From Chryseobacterium suipulveris (GTDB taxonomy: Bacteria; Bacteroidota; Bacteroidia; Flavobacteriales; Weeksellaceae), in contig NZ_CP094532.1 of assembly GCF_022811685.1 (NCBI RefSeq), positions 331,001 through 395,000 of the forward strand: a stretch of 64,000 bases of DNA, in the 5' to 3' direction. Position 1 is the stretch's first letter; every line of letters begins with the position of its first letter. Under the pieces are notes generated by a model. That model saw only the letters and a list, made by a program, of their open reading frames with translations. It was not told the origin of the DNA and ran no database searches. A program made the translations under genes and the position numbers. Shown in pieces: positions 51,122 through 58,933 of this stretch.

Positions 51122-54100
51122 ATGTTTTACGATCATCAGTCGATTGAAAAAAAGTGGCAGAAATACTGGGAAGAAAATCAAACTTTCAAGAGCCAAGAGC
51201 CAAGAACCACGAACCGGGATGGAACCGATAACCCAAAATTTTATGTTTTGGATATGTTTCCGTATCCGTCGGGAGCTGGTTTGCATGTAGGTCACCCTCT
51301 CGGTTATATTGCTTCCGATATTTATGCAAGGTACAAAAGACACCATGGATTCAATGTGCTGCATCCCATCGGCTATGATTCATTCGGGCTTCCTGCAGAA
51401 CAGTACGCGATTCAGACTGGTCAACATCCCGCAATTACCACAGAAGAAAATATCACTCGTTACGAGGAGCAGCTCAGAAAAATAGGTTTCTCTTTCGACT
51501 GGAGCAGGGAAGTGAGAACTTCGGATCCGTCGTATTACCGATGGACACAATGGATTTTCATTGAACTCTTCCATTCCTGGTACAATAAATCTACCGATAA
51601 AGCTGAATCAATTCAAACTTTAATTAAGCATTTCGATGAGCAGGGAACGGATAATTTGTCTGCGGTACAAAGTGATGATCTAAATTTCACTGCCGATGAA
51701 TGGAAAGCAGCTTCAGAACTGGATCAGCAAGATATTTTGTTAAACTACCGTTTAGCTTTTCGTGCAGAAACGACGGTAAACTGGTGTCCAGCTTTGGGAA
51801 CTGTCTTAGCGAATGACGAAGTAAAAGACGGGAAGTCTGAACGCGGCGGATTCCCCGTATATCAAAAAAAGATGATGCAGTGGAGTATGAGAATCACCGC
51901 TTACTCCGAAAGATTGTTACAGGGTTTAAAAAAAATCGACTGGCCGCAACCGCTGAAAGATTCGCAGGAATACTGGATTGGGAAATCAGTGGGGGCATCA
52001 GTAACTTTCCCCCTTTTCCCCAAAGCGGAGAGCAATTCTACAAATGAATCTCGACAAAATCAATCGCAAAAATATGGGTACTTAACGGGAGGCAACAACT
52101 CTGCTTTACTCATTAAAAAAGCACAAGAAAATAGAGACAACCAAACAGAAGCTGAAGCAATTCTTTGGGAACAGCTGAAATCAAGAAAATTGGATCATAA
52201 GTTTAGAAGGCAGCATTTGATAGCGGATTTTATTGTTGATTTTGTTTGTCTTTCTAAAAAGTTGGTTGTTGAGGTTGATGGTGGTTACCACACCGATCCT
52301 GAACAACAAATGGCAGATGAAGAAAGGACCAAGATCCTAATTAATGAAGGATTTGAAGTTGTAAGATTTAGGAATGAGGAAGTAATTGGCGATATTGAAG
52401 CGGTTCTGCAAAAAATAACAAATTCTTTAGAGAACCGACCTGATTTTAGAGAGGTTGAAGCAGAGAATCAGCCACAGCTAGCCCCTTTGGGGGAAAGCGG
52501 GATTACAGTCTTCACCACTCGTCCCGACACCATTTTCGGTGCGACATTCATGGTTCTGGCTCCTGAAAATCCTTTGGTTGAAAAACTCACCACTCCCGAA
52601 CATAAAGCAGAAGTTGATGCATACATCGAAGAAACTTCAAGAAAAACAGAACGCGACAGAATGGCGGATGTGAAAAATGTTTCAGGCGCATTTACAGGAA
52701 GTTATGCCCAAAATCCTTTCACAGGAAAAGAAATCCCAATCTATATTTCTGATTATGTGTTAATGGGATACGGAACTGGAGCAGTGATGGCGGTTCCTGC
52801 ACACGATGAGCGTGACCACCGTTTTGCAAAGAAATTCGGTTTGGAAATTGTGAATGTCATTAAAAACGATAATGACATCCAGAAAGAATCCTACGATTCC
52901 AAAGACTCGGTTTGTGTGAATTCGGATTTCCTGAACGGAATGAAATACGACGAAGCGAAAGCAAGAATCATCGATGAAATCACGAACCGCGGCATCGGTC
53001 ACGGAACAACCAACTACAAACAGCGCGACGCTATTTTCTCGAGACAGCGGTATTGGGGAGAACCTGTTCCCGTTTTCTACAAAGAGGGAATGCCGTACAC
53101 ACTGCCTGTTTCAGCACTTCCGCTGGAACTTCCCGAAGTGGAGAAATATTTGCCAACCGAAGATGGCGATCCGCCTTTAGGAAATGCAAAAAATTTCGCT
53201 TGGGACGAGAAAAATGGTAAAGTTGTATCAGTCGATCTGATCGATAATGTAACTGTTTTCCCGATGGAGCTTTCTACAATGCCGGGTTGGGCGGGAAGTT
53301 CGTGGTATTTCCTAAGATATATGGATCCCAAAAATGATGAAGTTTTTGCCGACAAGCAAATCTCGGATTATTGGGGGCAGGTTGACCTCTACATCGGTGG
53401 AAGCGAACACGCGACAGGACATTTGCTTTATTCCCGTTTCTGGAATATGTTCTTAAAAGATAGAGGTTACATAAGCCAGGACGAACCATTCAAGAAACTC
53501 ATCAACCAGGGGATGATTTTGGGGATGAGCGCGTTTGTCTTCAGAATCGATGGTACTAATAAGTTTGTTTCAAAAGGTTTGGCAAGTGATTATCAAACCC
53601 AAAAAATCCACGTTGATGTTTCTTTGTTAAAGGGAACTTCGGATGAACTCGACATCGAGAAATTCAAAAACTGGAGAGCCGACTTTAAAGATGCCGAATT
53701 TATTTTGGAAGACGGTAAGTATATCACCGAAAGGGAAGTGGAAAAAATGTCGAAATCAAAGTACAATGTGGTAAATCCCGACGACATTTGTGAAGAATAT
53801 GGTGCAGACTGTCTTCGTCTTTATGAAATGTTCCTCGGTCCGCTTGAGCAGAGTAAACCTTGGAATACTCAGGGATTAAGTGGGGTTTACGGATTTTTGA
53901 AAAAATTCTATAACCTTTATTATAATGGCGACCAACTCGAGATTTCTGAAGAAGAGCCGACGAAGGAGGAGTACAAAGTGCTGCATACCTTAATAAAGAA
54001 GGTGGTTTCGGATATTGATAATTTTTCGTTCAACACCTCGGTTGCGTCATTTATGATCGCCGTAAACGAATTCCAAAAACTGAAAACCAATAAGAGAAAG

Positions 54101-54424
54101 ATTTTGGAGCCGCTCGCGATTGTGGTTTCGCCTTATGCGCCGCACATTTCTGAGGAACTTTGGGAGAAGCTGGGACACTCCACTTCGATCGAGTTTGAGC
54201 CGTTCCCGGTTTTTGAAAGCAAATATCTGGTAGAAGACGAGATTGAGTACCCGGTAAGTTTCAACGGGAAAATGAGGTTCAAGATTACGCTTCCTGCGGA
54301 ATTGTCGATTCCGGAGATTGAGAAAATTATCATGGCGGAAGAGAAAACCGCACAGCAACTCGGAGGAAATTTACCTAAAAAAGTAATTATCGTTCCGAAA
54401 AAAATTATTAATATTGTCAGCTAA
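51122..54424 (+). CDS. leuS: Leucyl-tRNA synthetase with in-frame DUF559 insertion
   Basis: Charges tRNA-Leu. The frame is 1100 codons, about 160 more than usual. The HIGH-type motif is HVGH at 55-58, the KMSKS loop is exact at 875-879, and FTTRPDTIFGATF (464-476) is the editing-site threonine-rich loop. Between residues about 300 and 459 a DUF559 (Vsr-like endonuclease) protein is inserted in frame in the first part of the editing domain, after GASVTFPLF and before ITVFTTRPDT. The rest of the synthetase, including GGSEHATGHLLYSRFWN and the anticodon-binding helices, is intact, so the gene is probably functional because leuS is essential and no second copy is seen here. The inserted domain may fold separately on the enzyme surface. 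Confidence 0.95.
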   Translation: MFYDHQSIEKKWQKYWEENQTFKSQEPRTTNRDGTDNPKFYVLDMFPYPSGAGLHVGHPLGYIASDIYARYKRHHGFNVLHPIGYDSFGLPAEQYAIQTGQHPAITTEENITRYEEQLRKIGFSFDWSREVRTSDPSYYRWTQWIFIELFHSWYNKSTDKAESIQTLIKHFDEQGTDNLSAVQSDDLNFTADEWKAASELDQQDILLNYRLAFRAETTVNWCPALGTVLANDEVKDGKSERGGFPVYQKKMMQWSMRITAYSERLLQGLKKIDWPQPLKDSQEYWIGKSVGASVTFPLFPKAESNSTNESRQNQSQKYGYLTGGNNSALLIKKAQENRDNQTEAEAILWEQLKSRKLDHKFRRQHLIADFIVDFVCLSKKLVVEVDGGYHTDPEQQMADEERTKILINEGFEVVRFRNEEVIGDIEAVLQKITNSLENRPDFREVEAENQPQLAPLGESGITVFTTRPDTIFGATFMVLAPENPLVEKLTTPEHKAEVDAYIEETSRKTERDRMADVKNVSGAFTGSYAQNPFTGKEIPIYISDYVLMGYGTGAVMAVPAHDERDHRFAKKFGLEIVNVIKNDNDIQKESYDSKDSVCVNSDFLNGMKYDEAKARIIDEITNRGIGHGTTNYKQRDAIFSRQRYWGEPVPVFYKEGMPYTLPVSALPLELPEVEKYLPTEDGDPPLGNAKNFAWDEKNGKVVSVDLIDNVTVFPMELSTMPGWAGSSWYFLRYMDPKNDEVFADKQISDYWGQVDLYIGGSEHATGHLLYSRFWNMFLKDRGYISQDEPFKKLINQGMILGMSAFVFRIDGTNKFVSKGLASDYQTQKIHVDVSLLKGTSDELDIEKFKNWRADFKDAEFILEDGKYITEREVEKMSKSKYNVVNPDDICEEYGADCLRLYEMFLGPLEQSKPWNTQGLSGVYGFLKKFYNLYYNGDQLEISEEEPTKEEYKVLHTLIKKVVSDIDNFSFNTSVASFMIAVNEFQKLKTNKRKILEPLAIVVSPYAPHISEELWEKLGHSTSIEFEPFPVFESKYLVEDEIEYPVSFNGKMRFKITLPAELSIPEIEKIIMAEEKTAQQLGGNLPKKVIIVPKKIINIVS
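52010..52500 (+). mobile_element. DUF559 endonuclease-like insertion in leuS
   Basis: Open throughout. The core (52117-52425, residues about 333-435) has NQTEAEAILWEQLKSRKL, HKFRRQHLIADFIVDF, VVEVDGGYH and FEVVRFRNEEVI. It includes the Asp and the Glu-x-Asp of the PD-(D/E)XK-like active site and is very similar to the frameshifted gene at 18738. The edges are imperfect inverted repeats: CTTTTCCCCAAAGCGGAGAG at about 52013 on the left and, on the minus strand, GCTTTCCCCCAAAGGGGCTA at about 52472-52492 on the right. This suggests that the nuclease gene arrived with CCCC/GGGG palindromes at its ends. Whether the element moves by itself is not known. Confidence 0.75.
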
Positions 54425-54684
54425 TAAAAGAGAGGTAATATTTTCTTTTGATCGGAATCGCAAAAAAAACGTGCATAATTCTTCAAATTTTTAAAGGTAT
54501 TTTTAATATCGAAAATAATTGTCAAAATTGTTTTCATATTTTGTTGATAACGCAATGTTAATGATTCTTAACATTAAGAAAAATTGATTTCGATTAGGTG
54601 TAAATACTTGCATTATTAAATATTTTGACTTTAATTTACACCCTGAAAATTTCAAAAAAAATAACAATTATAATTTAGTTTAGT

Positions 54685-55551
54685 ATGGAAATGAATGTTT
54701 CAAACAACGAGGAGCAAGTAGTTGCTAAAAAATTGGGTGGGTTAAATCCTTTTCTGATAATTCCTATCCTTATCGCGATCGGAGTTGCTATTTATTTATT
54801 TGTGTTGGGAAGCCCTGGAAACTTCAAGGCGGATCCAAGACTTAACGGTTTGTCGTCAGTAGCTTTCTCTGATTTGGAAACCAAAGAACTTCATCCGGAC
54901 GGATTCCTCGGGATCATTTACATGGGTGGACCAATCGTACCGATTTTGATCTCTTTCATGATTATCGTAATCGTTTTCGCTATTGAGCGTGCATTAGTAT
55001 TGAGCAAAGCTGCAGGTAAAGGAAACGTAGATAATTTCGTATTAAACGTGAGAAGATTGCTTAACCAAAACAAAATTGACGAGGCAATCGTGGAGTGCGA
55101 CAATCAGCAAGGTTCTGTAGGAAACGTTGTGAAAGAAGGGCTTACTACTTACAAAGCGCTTTCTCACGATAACTCTATGAACAAGGAGCAAAAAATGGTT
55201 GCGCTGAACAAGTCTATCGAAGAAGCTACAACTCTTGAAATGCCAATGCTTGAGAAAAACATGATGATCCTTTCAACGCTGGGTACAGTTGCGACGCTTG
55301 TTGCACTACTTGGAACCGTAATCGGGATGATCAAGGCATTCCACGCGTTAGGTTCTGGAGGTGGTACTCCTGACTCTGCTGCATTATCAATCGGTATCTC
55401 TGAAGCACTTGTAAATACCGCTTTAGGTATTGGTACTTCTGCAGTGGCGATCATCATTTATAACTATTTTACTTCTAAAATTGACGGATTGACCTTCAAG
55501 ATCGACGAGATCGCAATGTCTATCCAGCAGTCTTTCGCAGAATTCCACTAA
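54685..55551 (+). CDS. exbB: ExbB/MotA/TolQ family proton channel
   Basis: Inner-membrane stator that uses the proton gradient to energise TonB. The 288 residues have an N-terminal helix (about 22-44), a periplasmic loop, a second helix (about 80-100, PIVPILISFMIIVIVFAIER) and a long cytoplasmic stretch. Two C-terminal helices carry the conserved TLGTVATLVALLGTVIGMI and LVNTALGIGTSAVAIIIYNY, which includes the pore Thr/Ser residues. The start may be Met1 or Met3. It is first in a tight exbB-exbD-exbD-tonB run and serves the SusC transporters in trans. Confidence 0.9.
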   Translation: MEMNVSNNEEQVVAKKLGGLNPFLIIPILIAIGVAIYLFVLGSPGNFKADPRLNGLSSVAFSDLETKELHPDGFLGIIYMGGPIVPILISFMIIVIVFAIERALVLSKAAGKGNVDNFVLNVRRLLNQNKIDEAIVECDNQQGSVGNVVKEGLTTYKALSHDNSMNKEQKMVALNKSIEEATTLEMPMLEKNMMILSTLGTVATLVALLGTVIGMIKAFHALGSGGGTPDSAALSIGISEALVNTALGIGTSAVAIIIYNYFTSKIDGLTFKIDEIAMSIQQSFAEFH

Positions 55552-55643
55552 GAATCTGCAAAGAGGTTGTGGCGCGCTTAACATTTAAAGCTTTGACGCG
55601 TCTAACCAAAAATTAGAAGTTTAATTAAATTAATCAATAAATA

Positions 55644-56252
55644 ATGGCGAGAGTCAAACCAAAAAGACATAATATAAGGGTAGATATGACGGCGATGACC
55701 GACGTGTCGTTCCTACTCCTTACATTCTTTATCCTCACGGCTCAGTTTGCAAAACCTGATATCGAGACGATAAAAACGCCATCTTCTATTTCTGAAAAAC
55801 TTCTTCCGGATGCGAGTTTGATGACCATTCTCAGCACCACCGACGGAAGATTCTATTTTACTCCTGTAGAAAACCCAACCGAAAGAATGGCGCTACTTGA
55901 TAAGATGGGAGAGAAGTATGGTATGAAATTTAATGACCAGGAGAAGGTTGCCTTCGCAAATGTGCAGTCAATTGGTGTTCCGATGAACCAGCTTAAAGGA
56001 TTCCTCGATTTGAAAGAGGAAGACAGAAAGGCATTCAAAAGCCCAACAGGAATCCCAATGGACAGTACCAACAAGCAGCTGATCGACTGGGTACAGCAAA
56101 GTCTCGCAGTAAACCCTGATTACAAATTGGCAATCAAGGGTGATGTGGAGACCAAGTACCCGAAAGTGAAGGCGCTTTTCGAAGGACTTAGAGACATCGA
56201 TTTCCTAAAGTTCTGGTTAATAACAAGCCAAGAAGTTGGACCAAATAATTAA
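55644..56252 (+). CDS. exbD: ExbD/TolR family protein (first)
   Basis: Partner of ExbB in the proton channel. The 202 residues start with a basic cytoplasmic end (RVKPKRHNIRVDMTAMTDVS) and a single membrane helix (FLLLTFFILTAQF). The Asp of MTDVS is the proton-carrying residue. The periplasmic domain is longer than in the second ExbD and contains an insert (about 60-150) before the final DYKLAIKGDVETKYPKVKAL motif. The next exbD starts 3 bp after the stop, showing translational linkage. Confidence 0.9.
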   Translation: MARVKPKRHNIRVDMTAMTDVSFLLLTFFILTAQFAKPDIETIKTPSSISEKLLPDASLMTILSTTDGRFYFTPVENPTERMALLDKMGEKYGMKFNDQEKVAFANVQSIGVPMNQLKGFLDLKEEDRKAFKSPTGIPMDSTNKQLIDWVQQSLAVNPDYKLAIKGDVETKYPKVKALFEGLRDIDFLKFWLITSQEVGPNN

Positions 56253-56255
56253 GAA

Positions 56256-56825
56256 ATGGCAGAAGTACAAGTAAAAGACAACAGCGGGAAAGGCGGTAAG
56301 GTACGCTCGAAAAAGCAGGTGCCGCACGTGGATTTGACCCCAATGGTGGACTTGGCGTTCCTTTTGATCACCTTCTTTATGTTGGTAACAACTTTCAATA
56401 AACCGAACGTGATGGATTTGGGACTTCCGGCAAAACCGAAAGACAACCAAAAACCACCTGATACAGAAATTGACCTTACAAACTCGATTTCTATCATCAT
56501 AGGAAAAGACAATAGAATTTTCTATCACCAGTTGGACAGAGCAGGACTCAATGTGCAGACACTGCAGGAAACAACTTTCGATAGAAATGGGATTACTAAA
56601 GTAATCGAGCAGGCAAAAGCCAACGCTAAAGATAAAGACAAGTTTACTGTAATTATCAAGCCAACGGACGACGCCGTATATAAGAACTTTGTAGATATTC
56701 TGGACGAAATGGCAATCACCAAAAACGAGATTTACGGGATCACCGATATCAAACCTTGGGAAGAAGCCATCTATAAGGAGAAATCAGGCGGCACCGCTGC
56801 TACGACTCCTCCACCGTCTAACTAA
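56256..56825 (+). CDS. exbD: ExbD/TolR family protein (second)
   Basis: Second ExbD subunit, 189 residues. The membrane segment begins after VDLTPMVDLAFLLITFFML (essential Asp in MVDLAF). The periplasmic domain ends FTVIIKPTDDAVYKNFVDIL and YGITDIKPWEEAIYKEKSGG, then a Thr/Pro tail. Having two different ExbD proteins is the usual Bacteroidota arrangement. The remnant at 42010 comes from a close relative of this gene. It is followed by tonB after 33 bp. Confidence 0.9.
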   Translation: MAEVQVKDNSGKGGKVRSKKQVPHVDLTPMVDLAFLLITFFMLVTTFNKPNVMDLGLPAKPKDNQKPPDTEIDLTNSISIIIGKDNRIFYHQLDRAGLNVQTLQETTFDRNGITKVIEQAKANAKDKDKFTVIIKPTDDAVYKNFVDILDEMAITKNEIYGITDIKPWEEAIYKEKSGGTAATTPPPSN

Positions 56826-56858
56826 GAATGTGTACCAATAATTTCAAAAGAAAGAAAA

Positions 56859-57701
56859 ATGGCAGAAGATTATAACTACAACAGTAATCTTACTTTAGAT
56901 GAAATTGTATTTGAGAACAGAAATAAGGAGTATGGTGCCTATGATCTGAGAACAAGTCACCGGAAAATGCTTACCAAAGCTTTTATTTTGGGAACTGTAT
57001 TGTTCTGTATCGCCGCAATCACCCCGTTTGTGATTATGAAGATCAAGCAGATGAATGCAAAGGAGACTACCGAGGTAAGTGCAAATTTGATCGATATTCT
57101 TCCTGAGCAGGAGCAGATTATAGAGCAGCCGAAGGACGAACCACCTCCACCACCGCCACCACCAAAAGAAGAACCAAAACAGGAAATCATCCAGAACGTG
57201 GTTCCAGAACCTGTGAAGGCACCGAAAGTGGAAACTCCACCGCCGCCAATTACTAAGCAGCTGGAAACAACTACAGGTTTGATTAACCAGGAAGGGGTGA
57301 AAACACCAACCTATACACCGCCGCCACCACCACCATCTACTGGTACAAAAACAGAGACAGTGGAAGTGAAGCCGCAGGTTTCTGAAACGCAGGTTTATAC
57401 CGAGGTAGAGCAGTTGGCAGAATTCCCTGGTGGAATCAATGCTTTCCGAAGCAAGGTAAACAGCAACTTCGATACCTCAGTAATGAGCGGTGACGAAGGA
57501 GTGGTAAAATCAGAAGTTACCTTCGTAGTCGAAAGAGACGGAAGTATCACTGATGTTAAAGCAACAGGATCAAACTCAACCATGAATGCCGAAGCTGTGC
57601 GAACAGTGAAGTCTATCAAAAACAAATGGGCTCCGGCAAAAATCAACGGACAAGCAGTGCGTTATCGTTACCGACTTCCTTTGACCATGCAGTTTGAATA
57701 A
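56859..57701 (+). CDS. tonB: Energy transducer TonB
   Basis: Spans the periplasm and drives TonB-dependent outer-membrane transporters. The 280 residues have a cytoplasmic N-terminus with NRNKEYGAYDLRTSH, one membrane helix (about 40-62) and a Pro-rich spacer (two runs of Pro, about 94-101 and 151-157). The C-terminal domain includes AEFPGGINAFRSKV and TFVVERDGSITDVKATGS, closing with YRYRLPLTMQFE. Length is normal. A strong terminator follows, so the exbB-exbD-exbD-tonB set forms one operon. Confidence 0.93.
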   Translation: MAEDYNYNSNLTLDEIVFENRNKEYGAYDLRTSHRKMLTKAFILGTVLFCIAAITPFVIMKIKQMNAKETTEVSANLIDILPEQEQIIEQPKDEPPPPPPPPKEEPKQEIIQNVVPEPVKAPKVETPPPPITKQLETTTGLINQEGVKTPTYTPPPPPPSTGTKTETVEVKPQVSETQVYTEVEQLAEFPGGINAFRSKVNSNFDTSVMSGDEGVVKSEVTFVVERDGSITDVKATGSNSTMNAEAVRTVKSIKNKWAPAKINGQAVRYRYRLPLTMQFE

Positions 57702-57725
57702 TAAGCAATTATTAAATTTCACATA

Positions 57726-57760
57726 AAAGAGAAGCAACTGCTTCTCTTTTTATTTTTTTT
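57726..57760 (+). terminator. Terminator after tonB
   Basis: AAAGAGAAGC and GCTTCTCTTT pair around AACT and are followed by a T-rich run. Confidence 0.92.
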
Positions 57761-57761
57761 G

Positions 57762-57769
57762 TACTTTTG
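57762..57769 (+). promoter_or_regulatory. -7 element for the small membrane protein and pstS-like gene
   Basis: TACTTTTG ends 5 bp before the ATG at 57775, so the transcript would be leaderless or nearly so from that ATG, or use the next ATG at 57778. Confidence 0.6.
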
Positions 57770-57774
57770 CGTTC

Positions 57775-57978
57775 ATGATGTTTAACTGGTTATCAATAGT
57801 TGCGGGCTGCTTTTACGTAATTTTGGGAGTTACCGTAATTATTTATAAGTTTTTTGTCATTTATCTGGAAACTAATGTCGCTTATCCTCTAGGTGCACTG
57901 CTGATTCTTTATGGCATATTCAGAATTTTTAGGGCGATTTACAGAATGCGTCAAGATCGGGCGAACAATGAAGAGTAA
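57775..57978 (+). CDS. Small two-helix membrane protein
   Basis: A 67-residue protein with two hydrophobic helices (about 4-27 and 38-54) and a charged C-terminal tail (RMRQDRANNEE). I do not recognise the family. Its stop overlaps the start of the next gene by 11 bp, so the two are translationally coupled. Its promoter is immediately upstream of the ATG, which suggests a leaderless transcript. Confidence 0.75.
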   Translation: MMFNWLSIVAGCFYVILGVTVIIYKFFVIYLETNVAYPLGALLILYGIFRIFRAIYRMRQDRANNEE

Positions 57979-58840
57979 GACACTGCTGTTTTTCTTGGGA
58001 TTACTATTGTTCTTTTTTTCATGTAAGAAGAAGGAAAGAGTGGTGGATAATCCGGTGCAGGGCGAAATCACCATTTCGACTGACGAATCTTTTAAAAGTG
58101 TCGCGGAAGCGCTTACCGATCGGTACATGGCGTTATATCCCAATACCAAGATTAATCTTGAAATCAAGAAAGAGGATCTAGGATATCTCGATCTACTCGA
58201 TAACAAAGTTAGGGTAGTCGTGATGTCGCGTGAGTTGAGTCAGAAAGAGAAGGATGCCTACAAAAGCAAAATCGATATGGACATGGTTCCGGCAAGATTT
58301 GCGGCAGATGCAGTGGTTTTTATCGTTCCAAAGAGTTCAACCAGAACAAGCATTTCCCTAAATGAAATCAAAGAGGAACTAAATTCGGATAACAAACGCA
58401 TTGTTTTTGACGGCACGAATTCCAGCAACCTGAACTTTGTTGCCCAGAAACTCAATACCACGCCCGATAAATTAAAGTTTTCTATTATTAATGGTAATAA
58501 GAATGTAGTGGAACAGCTGAACAGCCATCCAGACAAGATCGGCGTTATCAGCTTGAACACCATAAGCAGACCTTACGACAAAGAATCGGAGGAGCTGCGG
58601 AACTCGGTGAAGCTCCTGTCTGTAACTGAAGGAAACAAAACATTGGAGCCCACTATAGCAAACATCAGAAACATGTCGTACCCATTCACGCGAGTTTTAT
58701 ATTTTCTGACTAATGAGCCCTATTTTGGGTTAGGGAACGGCTTGATCAGATTTTCCTGCATGCAGCTTGGTCAGATTGTTGTTTCCAAGGAAGGATTGCA
58801 ACCCTACAACATTTTCGAAAGACAGGTACAAATGCGGTAG
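57968..58840 (+). CDS. PstS-like phosphate-binding lipoprotein
   Basis: Substrate-binding lipoprotein of the PstS class. The open frame begins at 57911, but the Met at 57968 starts a clear lipoprotein signal (LLFFLGLLLFFFSC), giving 290 residues. The mature part has GEITISTDESFKSVAEALTD at the start, VRVVVMSRELSQKEKDAY and a late NRL-like EPYFGLGNGLIRF segment, as in PstS proteins. No pstCAB genes follow; instead a TPR gene comes next. A phosphate role is by family only. Confidence 0.8.
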   Translation: MKSKTLLFFLGLLLFFFSCKKKERVVDNPVQGEITISTDESFKSVAEALTDRYMALYPNTKINLEIKKEDLGYLDLLDNKVRVVVMSRELSQKEKDAYKSKIDMDMVPARFAADAVVFIVPKSSTRTSISLNEIKEELNSDNKRIVFDGTNSSNLNFVAQKLNTTPDKLKFSIINGNKNVVEQLNSHPDKIGVISLNTISRPYDKESEELRNSVKLLSVTEGNKTLEPTIANIRNMSYPFTRVLYFLTNEPYFGLGNGLIRFSCMQLGQIVVSKEGLQPYNIFERQVQMR

Positions 58841-58933
58841 AACACCTAAATCACTGATAGATAATAAATTATTTATTTTGGTATAAAATTGGGTATATCA
58901 ATAATGTTCAAACAAATATTTAAACAAAATAAA

